A DNA stretch of 13,304 bases from Methylococcaceae bacterium (GTDB lineage: Bacteria; Pseudomonadota; Gammaproteobacteria; Methylococcales; Methylomonadaceae): the NCBI GenBank assembly GCA_030618325.1, contig JAUXDP010000061.1, positions 1 to 13,304 on the forward strand, given 5' to 3'. Below are positions 1 through 5,432 of this stretch, one piece after another. The translations under genes and the position numbers were made by a program. The notes below the pieces were generated by a model that saw only the letters and a program-made list of their open reading frames with translations, made no database searches and was not told the origin of the DNA. The first letter of the stretch is position 1, and each line of letters starts with the position of its first letter.

Positions 1-382
1 CGGCTCGCACTGGGTTAAGAACGACATATCGGGTTAACTCCAAGAGATGGGCATTGGCATCAACCAAAATAGCTTTATAACGCCCCTGAAATAAATGTCC
101 TGAGCGTCGATGACGACGATTGGATGATTGAGTAAACACACCATTAAGTTGCCTCATCCCTTTTGATAAATTTGCATCAGGTGTTTCGATGACAAGATGA
201 TAATGATTCGTCATCAAACAATAGGCATGACAAATCCAATTAAAATCTTCAGTGACTTGACTGAAAATTTGGAGAAACCGCTCTCTATCCGTATTGTCCT
301 CATAAATCGTTTCACGTCGGTCTCCACGAGAGGTGACATGATAAAGTGCGCCCGAAAATTCTATTCTGATTGCTCTGGCCAT
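1..382 (-). CDS. REP-associated tyrosine transposase (RAYT, Y1/HUH family), cut by window edge
   Basis: The first 127 codons are present; the gene continues past the left edge. The product is a small single-strand DNA nuclease of the IS200/RAYT Y1 superfamily, the type that handles REP hairpins. The N-terminus MARAIRIEFSGALYHVTSRG is the usual opening of this family. The HUH metal-binding motif is H60-Y61-H62 within the segment MTNHYHLVIET. The motif TRYVVLNPVRA at 117-127 carries Y119, which by family comparison is the likely nucleophile. The ATG at 380-382 is the natural start because homology begins there; I see no clear Shine-Dalgarno sequence. The start codon lies inside a tandemly repeated 62-bp unit (375-498). 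RAYTs usually occur as single domesticated copies rather than as active insertion sequences. Family assignment is secure; intactness downstream is unknown. Confidence 0.93.
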   Translation of the reverse strand, partial: MARAIRIEFSGALYHVTSRGDRRETIYEDNTDRERFLQIFSQVTEDFNWICHAYCLMTNHYHLVIETPDANLSKGMRQLNGVFTQSSNRRHRRSGHLFQGRYKAILVDANAHLLELTRYVVLNPVRA

Positions 383-498
383 ATCTGAATAATAGCAAAT
401 ATAATGCTACTATTCTAGACCTGACCCTACAAGCTACTGGCCATATCTGAATAATAGCAAATATAATACTACTATTCTAGACCTGACCCTACAAGCTC
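375..498. repeat. 62-bp tandem direct repeat, REP-like hairpin units upstream of and overlapping the RAYT gene
   Basis: Copy 1 (375-435) and copy 2 (437-497) are identical over 61 positions except one (G at 406, A at 468). Each unit is an imperfect palindrome: in copy 1 the arm 384-397 pairs with 405-419 around the loop aatataa, with one bulge and one mismatch. On the minus strand each unit carries the core GGGTCAGGT. Copy 1 includes the RAYT start codon and first codons. Copy 2 has the same ATG (442-444) but reads MASSL and then stops. Copy 2 also supplies the last two codons and stop of the neighbouring hugZ-like gene. Confidence 0.95.
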
Positions 499-977
499 AA
501 GCTCATCGAGCCATCGATCATATTGATATCAAAAGCATTACCAAACCCTCTAACATATAGTCCGGACTCAGGCTTTAAAGCAATCAGATGAAAGTCAGAT
601 AATGATTTTAAAACTGTCATTATTTCGCCAAACTGGTCTTGTAAGGCGGTTAATTGTTGCTCATATATTAAATCGTCTGATGCAATTTCTTCAACACTGC
701 ATTTAAAAGTAACTCTTTCACGGGCAAACAGTTGATGCGTTTCAGACTCCGGTTGAATAAACATAACAGACGCTTGTTTAGCGCTTAGTAAATTACGGGT
801 ATGTTGAGCCAGTTCGCTGGTAAAAATATAAAAAACGCCTTGCTGATCTCGAACATAAGGTGCATAGCTGATATCGGGCTGTCCACTTTCAGAAACTGTA
901 GATAATAATAGCGTGTGTTGTGAAGTAATCAGACTTTGGTAAGCCTCGAAAAGTTCTTTTCTGCTAAGTTCGCTCAT
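489..977 (-). CDS. HugZ-like / pyridoxamine 5'-phosphate oxidase-fold protein
   Basis: A 162-residue protein of the split-barrel PNPOx superfamily, closest in pattern to the HugZ heme-utilisation branch. Telling segments are LLLSTVSESGQPDISYAPYV near the N-terminus (first barrel strands), FYIFTSELAQHTRNL at about 49-63, a central FARERVTF, and GLYVRGFGNAFDI near the C-terminus, a HugZ-type signature. Known HugZ proteins bind heme and degrade it; other members bind flavin, so the ligand here is unproved. It is a single domain without the C-terminal DUF2470 extension of longer HugZ proteins. The ATG start lies 8 bp beyond the msrAB stop, so the two genes are probably cotranscribed, linking heme or flavin chemistry to oxidative damage repair. 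The last residues (SL and stop) come from the RAYT-associated repeat, so the native C-terminus may be altered. Confidence 0.85.
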   Translation of the reverse strand: MSELSRKELFEAYQSLITSQHTLLLSTVSESGQPDISYAPYVRDQQGVFYIFTSELAQHTRNLLSAKQASVMFIQPESETHQLFARERVTFKCSVEEIASDDLIYEQQLTALQDQFGEIMTVLKSLSDFHLIALKPESGLYVRGFGNAFDINMIDGSMSLSL

Positions 978-985
978 ATCAAAAG

Positions 986-2086
986 TTATTGCGAGTTAGA
1001 GTCAACAAATGCCTCGACAAATTCACCATACCCTTTTATCCCCAATTCCTGTGCCGGGATAAAACGTAATGCAGCAGAGTTAATACAATAGCGTAACCCA
1101 GTCGGCTTTGGTCCATCAGTAAAGACATGTCCAAGGTGTGAATCACCCTGTTTACTGCGTATTTCAGTTCGAGGATAAATCAATAGATAATCTGTTTTTT
1201 CAACAATGTGTTCTGTTTTTAAAGGCTGGGTAAAACTAGGCCAGCCAGTACCTGATTTGAATTTATCTTTGGAAGAGAATAAAGGTTCTCCCGTTACTAC
1301 ATCAACATAAATCCCGGGTCTTTTTTCATCCCAATAAGTATTTTTAAAAGCAGGCTCAGTGCCCTCCTCTTGTGTAACCTGGTATTGTATCGGTGATAAA
1401 CGTTTGCGTAATTCATCATCAGAAGGTTTTTGGTATTTAGCTTTGGATTGCAAAGGAAGCTTTAAATCATCACCCCATGTTTTGGTCAGGTATTGATCTC
1501 GACCGGAACGAAACCGATAGTATTTATAACGTACGGGATTTTTTTTGTAATAATCCTGATGATACTCTTCAGCCGCATAGAATTGGGTAAAGGGAAGAAT
1601 TTCTGTAACAATATTGTTATCATAACGACCTGATGCCTGTAACTGCTGCTTCGACTGCTCCGCTTGCTTCCGTTGCTGCGGATCATGATAAAAAATAGCA
1701 CTACGATATTGATTGCCCCGATCAACAAATTGACCTTCGCCATCGGTCGGATTGATTTGACGCCAGAAAGCCTGTAGTAATTGCTCATAGGAGGTGATAG
1801 CCGCATCGTAATAAACCTGAACGACTTCAACATGCCCAGTATTTCCAGCAGAAACCTGTTTATATGTTGGGTTTTCAACTTCACCACCACTGAAACCAGA
1901 GATCACCTTTTGTACCCCAGGCACTTTTTCAAAATCAGCTTCAGTACACCAAAAACAGCCACCCGCAAAGGTAGCTACCGATAGTTTTCCCTCATTATTA
2001 GTATTGATCGACTGCTGTGATTCAGCACAGCCCATAAGAGCAAGTAAACTAACAAGAATGGTGAATTGACTGATTTTAGATTTCAT
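986..2086 (-). CDS. msrAB: MsrA-MsrB fusion peptide methionine sulfoxide reductase, predicted lipoprotein
   Basis: A 366-residue bifunctional enzyme that reduces both S- and R-methionine sulfoxide in proteins. Residues 1-20 form a lipoprotein signal peptide ending in the lipobox LMGC (C20), so the enzyme should be anchored facing the periplasm. The MsrA domain (about 35-195) has AGGCFWCTEADFE with catalytic C44, and EEYHQDYYKKNP. The MsrB domain (about 225-350) has GIYVDVVTGEPLFSSKDKF, SGTGWPSF, HLGHVF and RYCINSAALRF with catalytic C334. The zinc-binding CxxC pairs of many MsrB proteins are absent, as is the Cys of the SGCGWPSF variant (Thr here). The whole protein contains only C20, C44, C47 and C334. 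No thioredoxin-like domain is fused, unlike Neisseria PilB, so an external electron donor is needed. It heads the probable two-gene operon with the HugZ-like gene. Confidence 0.95.
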   Translation of the reverse strand: MKSKISQFTILVSLLALMGCAESQQSINTNNEGKLSVATFAGGCFWCTEADFEKVPGVQKVISGFSGGEVENPTYKQVSAGNTGHVEVVQVYYDAAITSYEQLLQAFWRQINPTDGEGQFVDRGNQYRSAIFYHDPQQRKQAEQSKQQLQASGRYDNNIVTEILPFTQFYAAEEYHQDYYKKNPVRYKYYRFRSGRDQYLTKTWGDDLKLPLQSKAKYQKPSDDELRKRLSPIQYQVTQEEGTEPAFKNTYWDEKRPGIYVDVVTGEPLFSSKDKFKSGTGWPSFTQPLKTEHIVEKTDYLLIYPRTEIRSKQGDSHLGHVFTDGPKPTGLRYCINSAALRFIPAQELGIKGYGEFVEAFVDSNSQ

Positions 2087-2138
2087 AACGATATTTTCAA
2101 TTAATGGGAAAAAACATTATCTTCTTGGATATGTATTA

Positions 2139-2711
2139 ATGCGCTACTTACTGAATCTTGTTATCGGTATATTGTTAGTTATACTACTACTGATTCATGC
2201 GTTTTGCCTAACGTTTACATTTACAGACGTGAAGTTTCCGTATTATCAAGTAAATAAGGATTTTTTGCCATCTGCGATATTTGGTACTGGGGTTCTGGTT
2301 GCTTTACTAACGTTTATTCGTGAGAACTTGAAACAAGAAGGAGAGACAGGCGAGAGAAGCCCGTTGCCACCGCAGTTCTTCTATGGGGTATCGGACTGGA
2401 AATTGAGGAAACCTCTTGATGACGTTGCTATTCAAGCCTATCCAGAGGGTGAGGTCTACGAGAAAACTATCGATCAACTCACACCTGGCGCCGGATTAAA
2501 ACCTATAGCACCGAATTATATTGTCGCCATATACGACTTCATGGACTATTCGGAAGACTATAATGATCCGTTGGATGCTGTGACTGTATGGTCGAATGAT
2601 TGGCTTGATTCATATGGTCACTCTGAAGGGACACAGAAGTATGTCGCTCACCGTAACAAATACAGGGTAGAAGGAAGCAAACTTCTCGAAAAGAATAGCA
2701 AAAGCCATTAA
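2139..2711 (+). CDS. Hypothetical membrane-anchored protein
   Basis: I do not recognise this 190-residue protein. A strongly hydrophobic segment spans about residues 4-28 and a second about 45-61, after which the chain is polar and acidic. This suggests an N-terminal hairpin in the inner membrane with a soluble C-terminal domain of about 125 residues, rich in Tyr and Asp (for example IYDFMDYSEDYNDPLDAV). The motif GVSDWKLRKPLDDV precedes it. The gene is divergent from msrAB across a 52-bp gap and starts at ATG with a weak GGA about 10 bases upstream. Continuous length, a plausible signal-anchor start and ordinary codon use support real coding. A weak hairpin plus T-run follows the stop. No function is assigned. 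Confidence 0.7.
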   Translation: MRYLLNLVIGILLVILLLIHAFCLTFTFTDVKFPYYQVNKDFLPSAIFGTGVLVALLTFIRENLKQEGETGERSPLPPQFFYGVSDWKLRKPLDDVAIQAYPEGEVYEKTIDQLTPGAGLKPIAPNYIVAIYDFMDYSEDYNDPLDAVTVWSNDWLDSYGHSEGTQKYVAHRNKYRVEGSKLLEKNSKSH

Positions 2712-2724
2712 ACTACAGTCAGTT

Positions 2725-2743
2725 AAGTTGGAAAAACTTTTTT
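2725..2743 (+). terminator. Possible weak intrinsic terminator after the membrane-protein gene
   Basis: A 5-bp stem AAGTT/AACTT with loop ggaaa runs straight into TTTTTT at 2738-2743, 14 bases after the stop at 2711. The stem is short and AT-rich, so this is a modest call. Confidence 0.35.
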
Positions 2744-2795
2744 GCCTATCGTTGACTAAATTTTGCCACCAATCTTCGCTCACTGGGTCTATTAC

Positions 2796-3212
2796 TCAAA
2801 CCCGCTCAATTTCGCCCTTCAGTTTAATATGAATGCATTCCAGAATTTTTTTCAAATTGGTAATGGAGCTATTTTGATAGGTTTGCGATTCATAACGCAT
2901 TATTTGACGTGGGCTAATATCGACCATGCGCGCAAATTTGTCAACTGACAAATGCGAGGCAATGCGGTAACGAATTGGAGCCGCCATCAAGTCATCAAAG
3001 GTTTGAATAGAAATCTCTGACGGCTTCATCGTGCTGGTTTTATGGTAATCTTCAATTTCCGCCTGAATTTCATCTATCAGTTCTTTGGTTTGCATTCTTG
3101 CTGCTTGGACAATGGCTTCTGAAATACCCGGTTTATCAGGCGCATTCAGGCCTTCTTCAAGCATTTTCAGCTTCTCTTGCGCTACTTGGCATTGTTTGGT
3201 GCTGGTAATCAT
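2796..3212 (-). CDS. XRE/HigA-like helix-turn-helix protein, putative antitoxin or regulator
   Basis: A 138-residue protein with two parts. The N-terminal helical region (MITSTKQCQVAQEKLKMLEE, with heptad-like spacing) resembles the N-terminal helix found in many XRE-type antitoxins. The C-terminal region, about 86-128, is a helix-turn-helix: IASHLSVDKFARMVDISPRQ followed by IMRYESQ as the likely recognition helix. It follows the nucleotidyltransferase gene by 3 bp, and a GGAG Shine-Dalgarno sequence overlapping the end of that gene lies 8 bases before its ATG. The pair should therefore be translated from one message. The likely role is to bind the shared promoter and perhaps neutralise the partner protein. 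The antitoxin role is an inference from gene pairing; the DNA-binding domain is well supported. Confidence 0.8.
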   Translation of the reverse strand: MITSTKQCQVAQEKLKMLEEGLNAPDKPGISEAIVQAARMQTKELIDEIQAEIEDYHKTSTMKPSEISIQTFDDLMAAPIRYRIASHLSVDKFARMVDISPRQIMRYESQTYQNSSITNLKKILECIHIKLKGEIERV

Positions 3213-3215
3213 GGG

Positions 3216-3644
3216 TTATTCTCCGAGTCGTACCACCAGGATACCTTTGGGTTGTTTATCTCTATTGGTTCTAAAAAATTCTGGGAATGGCAAACCACTC
3301 CCCGCCTCAATGACATCAGGAAAAAAATCCACGCCATATTTCTTCTGCATGGTTTTTCTGTTTCCCAGAAAAATCGGATCGAGTACGTTAAGATCAATCT
3401 TCTGGTTGGTTTCCCAAACGCCATCAATATCGTTTGGGTTTTCTTTGTCGGTTATAAAACTGCCATCAATCCATAGTTTGCGTACATTGGCGTTGCCAAG
3501 ATTAGCTGCCGCTGCCTTCAATCCCTGCATAAGCCAGCGCTTTTGTTCATTGGCGCAACCAAATCGGATTTCTATTTCTTCCAGTGAAACAACGTACTCG
3601 CCATCTGGCAGCTCGTCATTTTCGTTAAATGATGGAATGGACAT
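3216..3644 (-). CDS. Small nucleotidyltransferase-like protein (DUF6932-like), putative toxin
   Basis: A 142-residue protein with a nucleotidyltransferase-fold active-site pattern: W58-I-D-G61-S62, followed by D72-I-D74 (GS-x9-D-x-D). A later acidic position, D84 in KIDLNVL, could be the third metal ligand. The C-terminal segment FFRTNRDKQPKGILVVRLGE matches my recollection of the DUF6932 family. Minimal nucleotidyltransferases of this size act as antitoxins (MntA) or toxins (AbiEii/MenT group) by transferring nucleotides to proteins or tRNA; which applies here is unknown. It is the first gene of a tight two-gene unit with an HTH protein, has its own extended -10 promoter, and sits among repeats and orphan genes. 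The fold call is fairly strong, the toxin call is inference. The family number is recalled, not checked. Confidence 0.75.
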   Translation of the reverse strand: MSIPSFNENDELPDGEYVVSLEEIEIRFGCANEQKRWLMQGLKAAAANLGNANVRKLWIDGSFITDKENPNDIDGVWETNQKIDLNVLDPIFLGNRKTMQKKYGVDFFPDVIEAGSGLPFPEFFRTNRDKQPKGILVVRLGE

Positions 3645-3671
3645 GTACGACCCGTCTTGGAATATAGGACA

Positions 3672-3695
3672 ATTATATCATGACTAATATGTCAT
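3672..3695 (-). promoter_or_regulatory. Extended -10 promoter with overlapping operator-like palindrome for the nucleotidyltransferase/HTH pair
   Basis: On the minus strand the sequence TGATATAAT (3672-3680) is a perfect extended -10 element, placing transcription start about 20 bases before the ATG at 3644. Directly upstream, 3680-3695 reads ATGAC-taatat-GTCAT on the plus strand, a perfect 5-bp inverted repeat that would occupy the spacer. This is where an autoregulating XRE antitoxin would bind. No good -35 hexamer is visible. Confidence 0.55.
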
Positions 3696-3758
3696 TAATA
3701 GCGATCGGTGTGGAGAATGCTTTTATGCCCGCCAATGTTAACTTCGATGCAAGACCGG

Positions 3759-3797
3759 TTAGCCAAGCCGAAACTGCTCCAAAGAGGCTTGATAACT
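3759..3797 (-). pseudogene. C-terminal remnant of a paralog of the 4756-5229 protein
   Basis: On the minus strand this reads ...QASLEQFRLG and stop, matching the C-terminus YASLEQFRLG of the intact gene at 4756-5229. Within the shared ASLEQFRLG-stop segment the nucleotide differences (GCA/GCC, TTA/TTG, CAA/CAG) are all synonymous, so the similarity reflects a once-coding copy and not a recent DNA duplication. Upstream the reading frame runs straight into a palindromic repeat that begins at about 3792, and no further homology is visible. Only about 10 codons survive. Confidence 0.6.
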
Positions 3798-4061
3798 GGG
3801 GTCGGGTCGAATGGCACTTACTTAAGAAGTTATTGTTTTATTTTCAATTAGGTAGACTGAAGGCTAGCAACATGTTGATTTATCTGAAAATGCTGGGTTC
3901 CGTTATTGTACTTCGCTTAATAAGCTAACCCAGCCTACATTCTTAATGTTGTTGTTTTTACATCATTTAAGTTCTTAAGTAAGCACCATTCGGGTCGGGT
4001 TCATTTTAAATTGTTCATATCTAAATGCAAATAAACTTAAAATGAACCTGGCCCCAATTAT
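3792..4061. repeat. Interrupted palindromic (REP-like) repeat, split by a MITE
   Basis: The right arm is 4037-4061. The left arm is 3792-3807 continued at 4001-4009. Rejoined, the two 25-base arms are complementary except for three transitions, which would still pair as G-U in RNA. The original loop is 4010-4036, giving a 77-bp element. It carries the core GGGTCGGGT on one side and GGGCCAGGT (minus strand) on the other, one base each from the GGGTCAGGT core of the repeat beside the RAYT gene at 375-498. Confidence 0.8.
3808..3992. mobile_element. MITE (about 185 bp, 21-bp terminal inverted repeats, 8-9 bp target duplication)
   Basis: Left end 3808-3828 and right end 3972-3992 are inverted repeats with two mismatches, the outer motif being CGAATGG. 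The 9-bp sequence GGGTCGGGT flanks the element at 3799-3807 and 3992-4000 (one base shared with the end, so the duplication is 8 or 9 bp). No transposase fits inside, so it is non-autonomous. An internal 8-bp stem GCTGGGTT (3892-3899)/AACCCAGC (3927-3934) may be a further small repeat. The end sequence and duplication length recall IS4-type elements, a tentative link from memory. Confidence 0.85.
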
Positions 4062-4116
4062 TCTGTAGTACCCCCTATTCTTGAAGATTTCCCCAAAACC
4101 GCGTTACCATAGAAAC

Positions 4117-4122
4117 TATAAT
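4117..4122 (+). promoter_or_regulatory. Candidate -10 element for the HdeD-like gene
   Basis: A perfect TATAAT lies 21 bases upstream of the ATG at 4144, which would give a leader of about 15 bases carrying the CGGGAGA ribosome site. No convincing -35 is present at the usual spacing, so an activator may be needed or the match may be chance. The position argues against the upstream in-frame TTG at 4081 as start. Confidence 0.4.
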
Positions 4123-4143
4123 TACATATGCGGGAGACATCGT

Positions 4144-4737
4144 ATGCGCCATATTGAAAATTCACCCCAAGGAAAAAACATTGCCCTTAGTTGGAAACGA
4201 TTATTAATTCAGGGAGTCATCATCATGCTGATTGGTCTGACAATGTCACTTTCCAGTCTCTTGAAGACTGATACCATTATTATGTCAGCTAGAGGTTTTT
4301 CTTTGCTCCCAGTTGGAGGCATGGTTATTTTTATTCTGGGACTTCAAGAATGCCTTGAAGCCTTTTTCGCAAAAGACTCTCGTGAATTCCATCAAAATCT
4401 GCAAGTCGGTATATTAGATACTGTTGTCGGAGGTTTGATTATTTTTAGCGTATCCGATGAACCACAGCGGTTAAGTTTGATGTTGGCGGCATTTCTAATT
4501 ACTCGTGGGGCTGTACGACTCGCCCTGGTTCAAGCACTTCGATTACCTCATGTTGTTTCCACCTCACTCTGTGGCATCGTATCCATAATTGCAGGAATTT
4601 TGATCTGTTTTGAATGGCCTACAAATGAGGGTTGGTTTCTGTCTTTATGTTTGAACCTCGAAATTACTTTTCGGGGTTGGGCCATTATGATGTTTGGGCT
4701 ATGGGTGAAAAAGAAAAATAACAAACCAATAGCGTGA
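4144..4737 (+). CDS. HdeD-like / DUF308-type multi-spanning membrane protein
   Basis: A 197-residue inner-membrane protein with about five to six hydrophobic segments: near residues 20-40 (LLIQGVIIMLIGLTMSLSSL), 52-71, 90-105, 111-128, 138-156 and 163-188. The pattern of paired helices and the ending FRGWAIMMFGLWVKK fits the HdeD/DUF308 family, whose E. coli member is linked to acid resistance; the biochemical role of most members is unknown. I chose the ATG at 4144 over the in-frame TTG at 4081. It has a GGGAGA ribosome site 8 bases upstream and a TATAAT at 4117, and the upstream codons do not look membrane-protein-like. It converges on the gene at 4756 with only 18 bp between stops and no clear terminator. 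Confidence 0.8.
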   Translation: MRHIENSPQGKNIALSWKRLLIQGVIIMLIGLTMSLSSLLKTDTIIMSARGFSLLPVGGMVIFILGLQECLEAFFAKDSREFHQNLQVGILDTVVGGLIIFSVSDEPQRLSLMLAAFLITRGAVRLALVQALRLPHVVSTSLCGIVSIIAGILICFEWPTNEGWFLSLCLNLEITFRGWAIMMFGLWVKKKNNKPIA

Positions 4738-4755
4738 ATAATCATGAAAACATAG

Positions 4756-5229
4756 TTAGCCAAGCCGAAATTGCTCTAAAGATGCGTATGCATTTCCCCC
4801 AGATGTATCTGGAAAGATGCTCAACTCAAGCACAGTGACTTTTGGGAGATCGATGTGGTGGTCTTCCGTCTCAGTAGTTGCGCCTTCGGGACTGAAATTC
4901 CACTGCTGCCGTACAATTTCTTTAAATGATTGTCCGCCATCTGACGACCAACTCAATACATACTCTTGCGTTCGCTCTGTTTGAGTCTCTACAAAATTTA
5001 ACCAGATCCTTTTGATCTGTTGTGGGTGAGCGAAGAGAAACCGAATTGTTTGCTTTCCAGGTTCTGCGGCACGCCACCCTGAAGTTTGTCCTGGTAGTAA
5101 TGCTGACTCTATTGGATGAGCAGCATCTTCGGAGGTAATTTCTAGCTCAACTAGCTCCTCTAAATTCAACCAATCCTGATCAGGAGGTGTGGTTTCTTGT
5201 TGAGATGTATTGATGATTCGTTTTCGCAC
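4756..5229 (-). CDS. Discoidin (F5/8 type C)-like orphan protein
   Basis: A 157-residue soluble protein, with no signal peptide or membrane segment. From about residue 45 to the end it reads as a beta-sandwich of the galactose-binding/discoidin type: GWRAAEPGKQTIRFLFAHPQ, IKRIWLNFVE, QEYVLSWSSDGGQSFKEIVR, VTVLELSIFPDTSG and ASLEQFRLG. The strand order, the SSDGG turn and the ending ...LEQFRLG are typical of F5/8 type C-like domains. The N-terminus is acidic and variable. Such single-domain proteins occur widely in proteobacteria with no established function; sugar binding is only suggested by the fold. The start is GTG at 5227-5229, with AAGG about 9 bases upstream. A fragment of a paralog lies 1 kb away at 3759-3797. 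Confidence 0.7.
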   Translation of the reverse strand: MRKRIINTSQQETTPPDQDWLNLEELVELEITSEDAAHPIESALLPGQTSGWRAAEPGKQTIRFLFAHPQQIKRIWLNFVETQTERTQEYVLSWSSDGGQSFKEIVRQQWNFSPEGATTETEDHHIDLPKVTVLELSIFPDTSGGNAYASLEQFRLG

Positions 5230-5282
5230 CTGGTATGCCTTGTAATTTTAAACCAGAAAACAACTGGTCATTGCTATTAAGG

Positions 5283-5311
5283 TTAAAAAACCTTCTTCAG
5301 TGAAAGAAGAT
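5283..5311 (-). terminator. Probable intrinsic terminator downstream of lpd
   Basis: On the minus strand CTTCTT-tcactg-AAGAAG forms a 6-bp stem with a 6-base loop, followed by GG and TTTTTT at 5285-5290. It lies about 125-150 bases past the lpd stop and is the only hairpin with a T-run in the correct orientation before the next minus-strand gene. The stem is AT-rich, so efficiency is uncertain. Confidence 0.45.
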
Positions 5312-5353
5312 TGAGATGTGGGTAAATGCTGGATTTATTTTCTCCTCACCCAA

Positions 5354-5373
5354 CCCTCTCCATCAGGAGAGGG
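5354..5373. repeat. Small perfect hairpin, intergenic repeat type
   Basis: CCCTCTCC-atca-GGAGAGGG is a perfect 8-bp stem with a tetraloop, 60 bases past the lpd stop. Sequences of this kind (CTCACCCAACCCTCTCC followed by its complement) are common dispersed intergenic hairpins in proteobacteria. It lacks an immediate T-run on either strand, so a message-stabilising or attenuating role is as likely as termination. Confidence 0.6.
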
Positions 5374-5432
5374 CTTGCTTTTAGTAGTGAGTGAGTTGTG
5401 GAGGACTGTGAAACGCGTTGTCCATCCTAAAG

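Noticed and set aside
375..498. CRISPR array
   Set aside because: There are only two adjacent 62-bp copies with no spacers between them, and the unit overlaps a transposase start.
3085..3687. 200-codon plus-strand open frame opposite the nucleotidyltransferase/HTH pair
   Set aside because: It is antisense to two genes with recognisable motifs, has low-complexity Ser/Leu content and no family resemblance.
3680..3928. 82-codon plus-strand open frame
   Set aside because: It runs across the antisense of the paralog remnant, one palindrome arm and the left half of a MITE, so it is a composite of repeats and has no family pattern.
4081..4143. N-terminal extension of the HdeD-like protein from a TTG
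   Set aside because: A perfect TATAAT and a GGGAGA ribosome site lie within this stretch just before the ATG at 4144, so it is more likely leader than coding.
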